From positions 1 through 44,377 of the forward strand of contig NZ_JAQZAN010000034.1 in assembly GCF_028737255.1 (NCBI RefSeq): 44,377 nt of DNA. The letters run 5' to 3'. The number at the start of each line of letters is the position of its first letter. The first letter of the stretch is position 1. The notes beneath the pieces are model-generated. The model saw only the letters and a program-made list of their open reading frames with translations, had not been told where the DNA came from and searched no databases. Position numbers and translations under genes: made by a program. The stretch is from Actinomycetospora straminea (GTDB taxonomy: Bacteria; Actinomycetota; Actinomycetes; Mycobacteriales; Pseudonocardiaceae). This document shows, piece after piece, positions 33,794 to 43,028 of this stretch.

Positions 33794-36700
33794 GCGTTGC
33801 GGCGGGCTACTCCCCGGACTACCTGCTCAAGGAGGTCGCCACTGGCCGCGAGTCCTACTACACGGGCGCGGTCACCGACGGCGAGCCGCCCGGCCGGTGG
33901 TGGGGCGCCGGCGCGGAGAAGCTCGGGCTGAGCGGGCTCGTCGACGCCCAGGACATGCGCGGGATCTACGAGCGCTTCCTCGATCCACGCCACGAGAGCT
34001 TCGTCGACCCCAATCGGTGGGACGAGGTCCCGACCCTCGGCCACACCGGACGGCGGTACGCGACCGAGGACGAGTTGTACGCCGCCGCGCTTGAACGCGA
34101 GCCTGACGCCCCGGCTGAACGCCGCGCTGAACTCCAGGTCGAGGCGGGCAAGCAGGCCCGGCACAACGTCGCCTTCCTCGACGCCACGTTCAGCGTTCAG
34201 AAGAGCGTCACCGTCCTGCACACCGCGTTCGAGGCCGAGGAAGTCAAGGCCCGCACCGCGGGCCACGAGGACGCCGCGGCAGCGTGGGGCGAGTACCGCC
34301 AGGCGGTCGAGGACGCCATCTGGGCAGGCAACAACGCGGCGCTGTCCTACCTGCAGGACAAGGCCGGCTACGCCCGGGTCGGGCACCACGGCGGCGCCGC
34401 CGGGCGCTGGGTCGACGCGCACGGCTGGGTCGTGGCGTCGTTCTTCCAGCACGACTCCCGCGACCACGACCCGCAGCTGCACATCCACAACCCGATCCTC
34501 AACCGCGCCCCGGGCGACACCGACGACGAGTGGCGCACCCTCGACTCCCGCGCGATCCACAAATTCCGGCCCGCCGCGGCCGCCGTCGGCGAGCGCACCA
34601 CCGAGGAACACCTCGCCCACGCGCTCGGGCTCCGGATGGCCATGCGCCCCGACGGGAAGGCCCGCGAGGTCGTCGGCATCGACGACACAGTCACCGACCT
34701 GTTCTCTTCGCGCCGCCGCGCGGTCACTGAGAAGGCCGCCGAGCTCATCGCCGAGTTCGAGGCCCACCACGACCGCGAGGCCAACGGCCTCGAGCGCGAT
34801 CGGCTCTCCCGTCAGGCCACCATGGCCACCCGCAAGGCGAAGTCCCACGAGGGCGAGACCCGCTCCCAGTTCCTCGACCGGGTCGACGCTCAGCTGCGCG
34901 GCGAGGTCGCCGGTGGCCTGCGCTCGGTTGCCGAGGACGTTCTCGCCGCTCGGAACGAGGACCCTCCCGCTGCCGGGGAGTGGTCACCGAAAGAGGTCCT
35001 CGAGACCGCGCTGGCCGACGTACAGACCCGCAAAGCCGCCTGGACCCGCGCCGACCTCACCCGCGCGATCAACGACGCCCTGCCCGACACCCTCGGGCTG
35101 ACTGACGGTCAGGACGTCGCGGGCCTGCTGGACTGGCTCACCGACGAGGGCATCGCCCTCGCGACGCCGCTCGACGCGGCCCGTCCCGGCGACGACGCAC
35201 TACCTGACGAGCTGCGGCTCGCGAACGGGCGCTCGGCCTACGACGCCCCCGGCGCGAGGGTGTACGCCACCCCCGAGCACGTCCACACCGAGCGAGCCAT
35301 GGCCGCCGCCACCCGCCGCGGGGACGCCAGCGCAGTCCCGGCCACGCTCGCGAACCGCTTCCTGGGGCAGCTCCGCGAGTCCGGCCTCGAACTCGGTGTC
35401 GATCAGGCCGCCGCCGTCCGCGGCGTGCTCACCTCCGGCGCGCGGATCGAGACGCTGGTTGGCCCGGCAGGTACCGGCAAGAGCTTCGTCGTCGGCACCC
35501 TCGCCAAGGGGTGGTCCGACCCGCAGCTGCGGGGCAGCGCTGCGGGGCGAGTGGTCGGGCTGGCCACCAGCCAGATCGCCACCGGCGTCCTCGCCGACGA
35601 GGGCCTCGACGCTCGCAACGTCAAGCGCTGGCTCGACACCCAGGACCGCCTCGCTCGAGGGGGTGAGGTCGACGACGCCTCGACGTGGCGGCTGCGATTC
35701 GGAGACCTGGTCGTGGTCGACGAGTCCGCCATGGCCGACACCACGGCCCTGGCCGCCATCTATGCGCACGTCGAGGCTGCCGACGCCAAGTTGCTCCTGG
35801 TCGGCGACCACCGCCAGCTCGCCTCCGTCGGCGCAGGTGGGGCGATGGATCTGCTTTCTCAGGCGGGCGCTCGCTACGAGCTCACCGAGACCCGCCGCTT
35901 TCGCGAGGACTGGGAGGGGCCTGCCTCGCTGCGGCTGCGCGACGGCGACCAGACCGTGCTTCGCGACTACCACCGCCACGGGCGGGTTATAGACGCCGGC
36001 ACCCTTGAGGACGCCGAGGCCTCCGCCAGTAGGGCCTGGCTGGCCGACACCCTCGCCGGGCGCCGGTCGGTGCTCGTGGTTGACACCAACGATCAGGCCG
36101 ACCGCCTCTCCGCCGCGCTACGCGCCGAGCTCGTCCGTCTCGGCCAGGTGGCCGAGCACGGCGTTCGCCTCGGGCGCGACGGCAACTACGCCGGGGTCGG
36201 CGACCTGGTGGCCGCGCGCAGGAACGGCTGGGAGCTGGCGGGCCACGAGGGGAACAAGCAGGGCCCGATCAATCGCGAGACCTACCGAGTCACCGCCATC
36301 AGCGAGGACGGTGGGTTCACCGTCGCGCGCGTGCACGGCCGCGAACCCGATGGTCGGGAGGTCCTCGGCGAACCGATCTCGCTTCCGAGCGACTACGTCG
36401 CCGCCGATGTCTCCTTGGCCTACGCCGGCACCGTCCACGCCACCCAAGGCGCGACGGTCGAGACCAGCCACCTCGTCGCGGGACCCGGAACCAGCCGCGC
36501 TGCAAGCTATGTGGGGCTCACTCGCGGCCGGGACGCCAACACCGCCCACGTCGCCACTATCGGCGGTCCTACCGACCCCGCACAGGGGCTCACCGCCGAC
36601 CACTCGCTGCACCGGGACCCCGTCGCCGTTCTCGCCAGCGTCATCGCCAGAGACGACCACGCAGACTCCGCCTCCGCGCTCGCCACCGCGACGGAGTCCG

Positions 36701-38271
36701 CGGCTGACTCCGGCAGCACCCGTACCGCCGGTGAGCTGTTCGCCGACGCGGCCCACCTCGCTGCGACCGAGCGCACCGGCCGCTGGCTCGACGCCCTCGC
36801 CGCCGACGGCACCATCACCGACCACGACCGCGCACGGCTCGCCGCCGAGGACGGCGCCGCCTCGCTCACCCGCATCCTGCGCCGTGCCGAGATCGCCGGC
36901 GATGCTCCCGACGCCGTGCTGCGCGAGGCCGTCGCCGACCGGCCCCTTGAGGGAGCGCGCAACCTCACCAACGTCATCCACGGCCGCATCCGCGACGCCC
37001 ACACCTTCGACCCGGCCGGGCGGACCTGGGCCGATTGGGTCCCCGACACCGGACACGCCGACTGGGACCGCTACCTCACCTCCCTCGCCCAGGCCGCCGA
37101 CCGACGCAGCGCCGAACTCGGCCGGCAGCTCGCGGCCACCCCGCCGCGCTGGCTCACCGACGCCCTCGGTCCCATCCCCGAATCCCTCGCAGACCGCGGG
37201 CAGTGGCAAGACCGAGCCAGCGCGGTCGCCGCCTGGCGCGAACTCAGCGGCCACGACGACGCCGAGGACGCCCTCGGCCCCGCACCTGGGCCGGGCAAGG
37301 TCGAGGCATACGCCGCCTACCGCTCCGCCTGGCGCGCCCTCGGCCGGCCCGAGATCGACCGCGAAGAACACGAGCTCTCCGACGGCCAGCTCCGCGTCCG
37401 CGTCCGTGCCCACGAACGCGAAGCCGCGTGGGCACCCCGCTACGTCGCCAACGAGCTCGCCGGCACCCACCAAGCCGCCACCCGCGCCGGGCACGACGCC
37501 CAGCTCCGACGCGCCGTAGCCGACGCCGCCACCGAGCCCGAGGAGCAGACTCGCCTCAGCGCGGAGGCGGAACAGACCGCGACTCTCGCCTCCATCCTCA
37601 AAGCACGCGCCGCCGAGCTCAGCGATGTCGACGAAGCCCGCTCCCGGTGGCTCGCCCACACCGCCGGCACCCGATCCGCCGCCGAACGAGCCAAGGCCGA
37701 GCTCGCCGCCCGTCACGCCGACGACGAACCCGAGCAGCGCACCACCGCTGCCGAATGGCTCGCCGCCCACCGATCCGCCGTCGCTGACGACGAGGCCCAC
37801 CGAGACGTCACCGAGGACGACGTCACCGATCGGCCACACGACCTCGACGAGCAGACTCCCGAAGAGAAGCAGCCCGACGATGAACAGGCGAGGGCCGAGC
37901 CAGCCGAGGTCGAAACAGCCGAGGACGTCCACGCCGACGACGTCCAAGCCGAGCAGCCGACCGAGGTCGAGCCGGCCGGACCCGACATCCGCGAGGTGGC
38001 GTCATCGGAGCCGAGGCCCGTCGCCGAGGACCACGTCCGCGTGCCCACCGCCGACGAGACCTCGGCCGCGGTCGAGAAGGCCAACCGGGCCTTGGCCGAG
38101 ATCCGTGCTCGCGATGAGGCCGACGCAAAGGCCGAGGCCGACCAGCGCACGGAGCAGCTCGCACAGTGGCGAACCCGTGACGAACTGGTCGAGACCTCGG
38201 ACGACACCACCGAGCCGACCGACCATGTCGGGTCGGACGATGTCGGGGACCTCGACGAAGTCGACACATAG
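33787..38271 (+). CDS. MobF-family relaxase-helicase (TrwC/TraI-like)
   Basis: A 1494-residue protein. The relaxase domain (1 to about 310) has the tandem Tyr24-Tyr25 (RESYYTGAV) and the three-His metal motif HDPQLHIHN (about 227-235). The RecD-like helicase domain (about 540-910) has Walker A LVGPAGTGKS, VVVDESAM, LVGDHRQL, RRFREDW and HATQGATVE, then SYVGLTRGRD. It nicks oriT, stays on the 5' end and unwinds the strand for transfer. The last 550 residues are Ala/Glu/Asp-rich helices with no recognised domain. Start ATG 33787. The nearest gene downstream is convergent and 10 bp away. Confidence 0.94.
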   Translation: MLSVAAGYSPDYLLKEVATGRESYYTGAVTDGEPPGRWWGAGAEKLGLSGLVDAQDMRGIYERFLDPRHESFVDPNRWDEVPTLGHTGRRYATEDELYAAALEREPDAPAERRAELQVEAGKQARHNVAFLDATFSVQKSVTVLHTAFEAEEVKARTAGHEDAAAAWGEYRQAVEDAIWAGNNAALSYLQDKAGYARVGHHGGAAGRWVDAHGWVVASFFQHDSRDHDPQLHIHNPILNRAPGDTDDEWRTLDSRAIHKFRPAAAAVGERTTEEHLAHALGLRMAMRPDGKAREVVGIDDTVTDLFSSRRRAVTEKAAELIAEFEAHHDREANGLERDRLSRQATMATRKAKSHEGETRSQFLDRVDAQLRGEVAGGLRSVAEDVLAARNEDPPAAGEWSPKEVLETALADVQTRKAAWTRADLTRAINDALPDTLGLTDGQDVAGLLDWLTDEGIALATPLDAARPGDDALPDELRLANGRSAYDAPGARVYATPEHVHTERAMAAATRRGDASAVPATLANRFLGQLRESGLELGVDQAAAVRGVLTSGARIETLVGPAGTGKSFVVGTLAKGWSDPQLRGSAAGRVVGLATSQIATGVLADEGLDARNVKRWLDTQDRLARGGEVDDASTWRLRFGDLVVVDESAMADTTALAAIYAHVEAADAKLLLVGDHRQLASVGAGGAMDLLSQAGARYELTETRRFREDWEGPASLRLRDGDQTVLRDYHRHGRVIDAGTLEDAEASASRAWLADTLAGRRSVLVVDTNDQADRLSAALRAELVRLGQVAEHGVRLGRDGNYAGVGDLVAARRNGWELAGHEGNKQGPINRETYRVTAISEDGGFTVARVHGREPDGREVLGEPISLPSDYVAADVSLAYAGTVHATQGATVETSHLVAGPGTSRAASYVGLTRGRDANTAHVATIGGPTDPAQGLTADHSLHRDPVAVLASVIARDDHADSASALATATESAADSGSTRTAGELFADAAHLAATERTGRWLDALAADGTITDHDRARLAAEDGAASLTRILRRAEIAGDAPDAVLREAVADRPLEGARNLTNVIHGRIRDAHTFDPAGRTWADWVPDTGHADWDRYLTSLAQAADRRSAELGRQLAATPPRWLTDALGPIPESLADRGQWQDRASAVAAWRELSGHDDAEDALGPAPGPGKVEAYAAYRSAWRALGRPEIDREEHELSDGQLRVRVRAHEREAAWAPRYVANELAGTHQAATRAGHDAQLRRAVADAATEPEEQTRLSAEAEQTATLASILKARAAELSDVDEARSRWLAHTAGTRSAAERAKAELAARHADDEPEQRTTAAEWLAAHRSAVADDEAHRDVTEDDVTDRPHDLDEQTPEEKQPDDEQARAEPAEVETAEDVHADDVQAEQPTEVEPAGPDIREVASSEPRPVAEDHVRVPTADETSAAVEKANRALAEIRARDEADAKAEADQRTEQLAQWRTRDELVETSDDTTEPTDHVGSDDVGDLDEVDT

Positions 38272-38281
38272 TCGCCCGAGG

Positions 38282-38713
38282 TCAGAGTTCGGCCGGGACC
38301 TCGGCGTCGAGGGGCGGAGGGCCCTGGCGACGCCATGCCCATCGCAAGGTCGCCCGGACCCCCTCACACCATCCGGGCCGCGATCGCGTGAGCTCTGGCC
38401 GCGTCTCCGCGAGCCGCTCAGCAGCGAGGAACTCCGCCTCGATTAACTCCTCATACGCCAAGGCCGTCCGATGAGTCGCCGGCGCCGGCGTCGGGTCAGT
38501 CAGGCCGTTCGCCAACCGTGACGGTGCCGTCGCGAGCCACCGGCACGTCGTGGCCACCCCGGCCGCGTACCAGCCCTGGCCACCGCGGGAGAAGTCCTCG
38601 TGGTCCCGGTCGGACGCCGCGCGCCACACGGCCACGAAATCGGCGTGTGGCACGCAGATGTTGCCTACCGGGATCGCCGCCACGTCCGCGTCGGTCACGT
38701 CCATGCTCGACAC
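38282..38713 (-). CDS. Unknown 143-residue element protein
   Basis: Frame from GTG 38711-38713 (in-frame ATG at 38702-38704 is an equal choice) to 38282. It reads like a folded soluble protein: NICVPHADFVAVWRAASDRD, FSRGGQGWYAAGVATTCRWL, YEELIEAEFLAAERL, GWCEGVRATLRWAWRR. Similar W-Y-A-A-G-V..TCRWLA proteins occur in actinomycete mobile elements as far as I recall, without function. Convergent with the relaxase gene, 10 bp apart. Confidence 0.65.
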   Translation of the reverse strand: MSSMDVTDADVAAIPVGNICVPHADFVAVWRAASDRDHEDFSRGGQGWYAAGVATTCRWLATAPSRLANGLTDPTPAPATHRTALAYEELIEAEFLAAERLAETRPELTRSRPGWCEGVRATLRWAWRRQGPPPLDAEVPAEL

Positions 38714-39030
38714 GGTGACACTCGGGACTGACAGGCGGAAGCACGAGAGCCTCGAGTACGTCCGGGCGGCGCAGCTCGCGTCGATCGACGCAGCGGGTCC
38801 GGACCGTCGAAGAGCGCCATGGCGCGAGTCCGGCGCACTATTCGAGCGGCCGGCGACGCGGGTTGAACAAGGAGCGCGGCATCAGGCCGGACGAGCGCCT
38901 GGGCGCGACCTTGGGCACCGCCAATTGGGTGCTCCTTGCGGCCTCTAGTCCGTTTGGACGCGTAACAACTTCGACGTCATGCCCGATATGATTGCGGCAC
39001 ACCACTTGATCAAGGGGGGCTCTTCCCGGG
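38714..39030. other. 317-bp junction between the transfer module and the tcmP cassette
   Basis: No complete gene is seen. GC drops sharply toward 39030, marking the join to foreign cargo. TATGAT at 38987-38992 is a fair -10 box for tcmP, though no good -35 is placed 17 bp upstream. GGGGGG at 39014-39019 may serve as its weak SD, 11 nt before the start. Confidence 0.45.
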
Positions 39031-40122
39031 ATGCCGAAGTCGACGACTTGGGAACTGCCAGCCCACACTCGCGCGAAACACGACCTGTTGAAGTACTACC
39101 TCGGGGGTTGGTTTCCCATCCTCAGCAGGTACAACGAACGTGTGGTGTTTCTCGACGGTTTTGCCGGACCTGGTGTCTACCAAGGAGGCGAACCGGGGTC
39201 GCCGCAGATTGCGCTCGACGCACTACTCAAGCACAACTACTTTCCGCAGATGTCAAACAAGCACTTTGTCTTCATCTTCAACGAAATGCAGGCCGACCGA
39301 TGCGAGAGCCTCGCCGAGATCGTTGCGGAGTTCCAGCGTCAGAACAGCCCCTGGCCCAATAATGTGGGCGTCTCCGTTAACAACTCCAGCTTTGAGGAAG
39401 TTGCCAGCGAGATGCTCCAGTACCTGGAGCAACAAAAGGCAAATCTGGCGCCCACCTTCGCCTTTGTCGATCCATTTGGCGTCAAGGGCATCCCCATGGC
39501 GTTGCTGGCGCGCCTGCTTGCGTTCCGGCAATGCGAACTGTTCGTCTACTTCGACTTCAACACGGTCAATCGTTTCGCCGCAGCCGGCAACATTGACGAT
39601 CGCCTGACCGAGCTGTTCGGCATTGACCTCTACAAGAACGCCCGCGATCTGGCGGGTACAGACCGGAAGCTCTTCCTGCACAACCTCTATCAAGATCAGC
39701 TCAGAAGTGTGTGCGGCTTCCCCTACGTGCACAGCTTTGAGATGATCAGAGAGGACGGCAAGACCGGGTACTTCCTCTTCTACGGGACCCGCAGCGTCAC
39801 AGGACTTCGAGTGATGAAGGACGCGATGTGGCGGGTCGATCCCGGTGGAGGGCAAAAGTTCTCTGACTTCTTCGCGGGCCAAGACGTACTCTTCGACGTC
39901 GAGGTTGATACCTATCCGCTGAGACTTGAGTTGCAGAGCCACTTTGCGGGGAAGTTGGTGAGTGTAGAGGAGCTTGAGCAGTATGTCCTCGTGAACACAC
40001 CTTACGCAGCGTCTCATCTCAAGAGGCTCACCCTAAAGCCAATGCAGACTGACGGGCTCATCGCTTCCCCGAATCAGAAGAGGAAAGGGACCTATCCCGC
40101 AGGGACTATGATCCAATTCTAG
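39031..40122 (+). CDS. tcmP: Three-Cys-motif partner protein TcmP, methyltransferase-like
   Basis: A 363-residue member of the TcmP family, known as the regular partner of DUF5131/Gp37-Gp68 three-Cys-motif proteins. It has the layout of a class I methyltransferase: motif I LDGFAGPGVY (residues 41-50), an acidic strand end FVFIFNE (Glu85), VNNSSFEE (117-123) and a motif IV-like FVDPFG (145-150). The last 100 residues resemble a winged-helix segment (VSVEELEQYVLVNTPYAASHLKRL). The cassette is clearly lower in GC than its surroundings, a sign of recent acquisition. It is convergent with the DUF5131 gene and the two stops overlap. Enzymatic activity is untested to my knowledge. Confidence 0.92.
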   Translation: MPKSTTWELPAHTRAKHDLLKYYLGGWFPILSRYNERVVFLDGFAGPGVYQGGEPGSPQIALDALLKHNYFPQMSNKHFVFIFNEMQADRCESLAEIVAEFQRQNSPWPNNVGVSVNNSSFEEVASEMLQYLEQQKANLAPTFAFVDPFGVKGIPMALLARLLAFRQCELFVYFDFNTVNRFAAAGNIDDRLTELFGIDLYKNARDLAGTDRKLFLHNLYQDQLRSVCGFPYVHSFEMIREDGKTGYFLFYGTRSVTGLRVMKDAMWRVDPGGGQKFSDFFAGQDVLFDVEVDTYPLRLELQSHFAGKLVSVEELEQYVLVNTPYAASHLKRLTLKPMQTDGLIASPNQKRKGTYPAGTMIQF

Positions 40123-40853
40123 CTGGGGAGTTGGTCCCAGGTCTCGCCATCGAGGACCCGGCCGCCGGCCTTCGGTGTTCGCCCACCCCACTGCTTAAAG
40201 AAGAAGGCGACATTTGCGTCAAGTGCTTGATCGCGTATGTTTCTGACCCACCCTTCTTCCATCGGTCGAGCCGATCGCCCACTCTCCCCGCCTGCAATGA
40301 TCCAGTGGATTTCATGCAGGTCAAGCTCGCCAAGATCGCCCAGAAGGGGCTCGGCCGAGATGAATCGCACACGCGCGGGGACCGAGCGCAAGTGATTCAT
40401 TCGATCAACGTGGCTGCTCGACTCTACAGTCACGCCTAGCCATAAATTGTCTGGCCATGACAGCCTATCGGCCACGCGAGCGAGGCGCAGCGATCGCTTG
40501 GTGAGAACCTGATAGGTGTGCTGTGGAGTCTCGGCGATCACGTCGAAGACGTCCTGGACGTAACTAAGGGGTACTTTGGCGTGGAACAGGTCACTCATGC
40601 TGTTGACGAAGATGAGCCGTGACCGCTTCCACTTCTTCGGAGCGTCGAGCGAGTCTGGGTGAAGCGCCAGGCCGAAACCAGGGCCAGACGTGCGCGGGTG
40701 CCCGTCTGTCTGATATCGGGGTTGGCCCATCGCTTTCAGTCGACTGGCAAGGGTCAGTGCGTAGCAATTGTCGCAACCATCGCTAACGCGGTCGCAACCT
40801 GTAGTCGGGTTCCAGGTTGCTTCCGTCCACTCGATAGTTGAGGCGCCTGCCAT
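40119..40853 (-). CDS. DUF5131 (phage Gp37/Gp68) three-Cys-motif protein, radical-SAM-like
   Basis: A 244-residue protein. The three-Cys motif is CDRVSDGCDNC (Cys20, Cys27, Cys30; C-x6-C-x2-C) followed by Tyr-Ala, in the position of an iron-sulfur loop. TIM-barrel-like strands follow: RLIFVNSMSDLFH, TYQVLTKRS, NLWLGVTVES, RVRFISAEPLLGDL, WIIAGGESGRSARP, NVAFFFKQWGG. The family is thought to be related to radical SAM enzymes such as spore photoproduct lyase; its reaction is unknown. I choose ATG 40851-40853 because the earlier in-frame ATG (40890-40892) lies inside a LexA-type box. The gene is thus probably DNA-damage inducible. Its partner tcmP ends on the same CTAG. Confidence 0.9.
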   Translation of the reverse strand: MAGASTIEWTEATWNPTTGCDRVSDGCDNCYALTLASRLKAMGQPRYQTDGHPRTSGPGFGLALHPDSLDAPKKWKRSRLIFVNSMSDLFHAKVPLSYVQDVFDVIAETPQHTYQVLTKRSLRLARVADRLSWPDNLWLGVTVESSSHVDRMNHLRSVPARVRFISAEPLLGDLGELDLHEIHWIIAGGESGRSARPMEEGWVRNIRDQALDANVAFFFKQWGGRTPKAGGRVLDGETWDQLPS

Positions 40854-40884
40854 GATCGAAGCGTACTCCCTTATTTGATCCTTG

Positions 40885-40900
40885 TCGAACATGTGTTCGA
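40885..40900. promoter_or_regulatory. SOS (LexA) box upstream of the DUF5131 gene
   Basis: TCGAAC-ATGT-GTTCGA is a perfect match to the mycobacterial-type LexA consensus TCGAAC-N4-GTTCGA; the arms extend one more pair (40884-40901). It ends 31 bp before the DUF5131 start codon on the minus strand, the usual place for LexA repression. AAGGGAG lies between it and the start as SD. Confidence 0.85.
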
Positions 40901-40901
40901 C

Positions 40902-42104
40902 TTAGCCCCACGCGGGTCGTGCCATTGCAAGGGTGCCCGCCGGGCTTCGTGCACCCAGCACCGGCGGACGCCGTGCCCGGTCACCGCGAGGGGCTCGCGG
41001 TCGTCTCGTCCGGGCCGCTGGCGCATGTGGTCGCGCGGGTGGTCGAGTACTACGCGTGCCTGTCGCTGGCTGGCACGATCACCTGCTGCCGAACCGCGCG
41101 GGCTGCGCGAGGTCTTCGCGCCCTACATCAATGCCGCCAGGGCGGACTGGTGGTCGCGCCCGAACCGGCACCAGCAGCCGGCGCCGCTCCCCGAGCAGCG
41201 GCTATGGCGCCTCGAGCGAGGGAGGCCGGCGCCGCGAAACGCTGAAGGCGATCCGCGATGGGGCCAAGAGCAGCGGATGGGCGGTGGCGACCGTGGGCGC
41301 CTGCTGAGCAGCGGTAGGCCGCTGCCCGGTCACGCCGCTCGTTCGCTCATGCGCGTGCCGCTGATCGTGTCCCTCCGGAGCTCGCCGCGCAGCCTCCCGT
41401 CGTGCCAGGAGCTGGCAGGACCCCAGCAGGTACGCCCACCCCGATCAGGTTCATCAATCGACATCTCCCGCCGGCCGGTTCCCGACCTGATCGCCGACCG
41501 GCTGATGGAGCTGGTGCGCACGGACCCGGCCGAACGGGAGAACCACACACCAGCGTCACGTCAGGACGCCAGCGACCGGCTCGGGCACCGAGATCGGCGG
41601 CGGTGCCTGATCTTCGGTTCAGCGGGACCGAGACGCGCAGTGGCCCGAGCCCCGTGCTGAACCTGATGCCCATCCAGCCCCCGCCTCGGCGACAGTTCGA
41701 AGGTCCGAGCCAACTGCCGGTCCTGTCGTCATCACCCCTCGTGCTCGTTATCGCTGGCGCCTGAGGGCTGCTTCGAGCCTCGGCTCACGCGGCGTCCTTG
41801 TGGCTCGGTGGCGAGAGCGGGGCGCGAGGGGAGCCACCGGGAGGTGCTGGCAGTGCCGAGGCACGCCGCGTGGCACGAAACGACGACGACCGGCGATGCC
41901 AGGGAACTGCGAGTGACGGCCCACGAGGACGTTGTCCCTGGTAGAGGCAACGTTCAAGACGATCGTCCAACCCCGCAAGGTGGTGCTCGTTCGAGGTGTG
42001 TTGATCGGGTCGGTGCGCTTGTGCCATGCCTACCGAAGCAAGGCGCGGTCAGAGTTCTCGGAAACGGCTGACCGGTGTGGTCGGGGACGCGCACCATCGT
42101 GCGG
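40902..42104. other. 1.2-kb region of decayed or noncoding sequence
   Basis: No frame keeps a protein-like pattern for long. Short stretches look like broken coding sequence, for example plus-strand 41239-41307 (ETLKAIRDGAKSSGWAVATV before a stop) and 41110-41330 in another frame (EVFAPYINAARADWW). On neither strand do I find a whole gene, an RNA gene or clear repeats. It is best read as the worn right part of the element or a former cargo region. Confidence 0.45.
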
Positions 42105-42326
42105 ATGGGAGATGAGCACAGCGGCGCGTCGGGCGCGGAGCGGCCCGTGGGGGCGACCGAAGAGATGAGGCAGCCGGCGCCGGACGAGGTGGGGGACGGG
42201 TTGCCGTCGGGGGTGACCGAGTTGGCTTGGGGGGACCCGGAGCAGTTCTACGAGAGCTTCTTGGCACACCTCGAGGCAGACGCGGAGCGGTTCCGGGCCT
42301 ACCGGCAGCAAGGGTCCGAAGCATGA
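42105..42326 (+). CDS. Small acidic unknown protein
   Basis: A 73-codon frame from ATG 42105 (an in-frame GTG lies at 42075). The C-terminal half looks structured, VTELAWGDPEQFYESFLAHL followed by EADAERFRAYRQQG, the N-terminal half is polar. No motif recognised. Codon third positions are GC-rich as in the host. SD is weak (GATGGGAG directly before). It could be a small regulator or an antitoxin-like protein, but nothing shows this. Confidence 0.4.
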   Translation: MGDEHSGASGAERPVGATEEMRQPAPDEVGDGLPSGVTELAWGDPEQFYESFLAHLEADAERFRAYRQQGSEA

Positions 42327-42369
42327 GAGCTGTGGCGTCGAGAGCGGCGATACGGAGGGGTGAACAGCG

Positions 42370-42762
42370 AAGACGACGCGAGTACGACGACGTCGTCGGC
42401 TGCCCGCCCCGCGGACGTGGTGAGGGCGCCGCGCCGCCACGGTTCTCGAGGCCCCAGCGTCCCCACCCCCGGTCGACTCGTCGGGTGGGACAGAGCGAGG
42501 CGTACACCAACGCGTCGGACAGGTAGGAGTTGGCTGCCGGGTTCAGGTCGACGGCGAGGTCGCACCGGCTGACGACGCCTCTGAGCCCCGGCCCAGTCGG
42601 CACCCAGACGGGCGACCAGGGCCGTGGCGAAGCCGACGTCGCACACCGGACGAAGAGCAGCTCGCCGGGGTCGTTCTCGCCGAGCACCGGGGGAACCACG
42701 AGCAGACCGCGCCGCTCCGCGTAGTCGCGCAGCGGTGGGCGGCAGCGGCCGGTGCACTCCAT
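42370..42762 (-). pseudogene. Frameshifted remnant of an unknown protein
   Basis: From ATG 42760-42762 the frame gives LRDYAERRGLLVVPPVLGEN and then GELLFV. After this the protein-like pattern jumps to another frame (VCDVGFATALVARLGADW) and then returns to the first (RCDLAVDLNPAANSYLSDAL, VYASLCP). Two compensating indels near 42575-42645 would explain it. No family recognised. Either true decay or assembly errors. Confidence 0.4.
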
Positions 42763-43028
42763 GCGTTCGCGGCGAACGAGCGCCTCCGCGCCACCGTGGA
42801 GGCGCTCCCGCACCCACCTGCCACCCTCCCTGGCTTGACCCTCGCTCGGCTGGCCTTCGACGCTCGCCCGCCGTGCTGTTTGAGCGGGTGGCTGCTGGTG
42901 CTCCCGGCACCAAATTGGCAAGGTCCGGTGCCACGCTTCGTTTCAATCGCACTGGCGGTCGGGTCACGCGCTGCGGCTCATCCCGCGCGCCTTCCCACGG
43001 CCGGTCGCTCGTGGCGTGAGGGGAAAGC

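Noticed and set aside
36118..37947. A 609-codon minus-strand frame inside the relaxase gene
   Set aside because: Gly/Val-rich shadow of the relaxase; the sense strand has well-defined relaxase and helicase motifs.
41347..41673. Several overlapping 100-codon frames in the 41-42 kb region
   Set aside because: None has a start with SD, a recognisable motif or consistent codon use; frames on both strands look equally poor.
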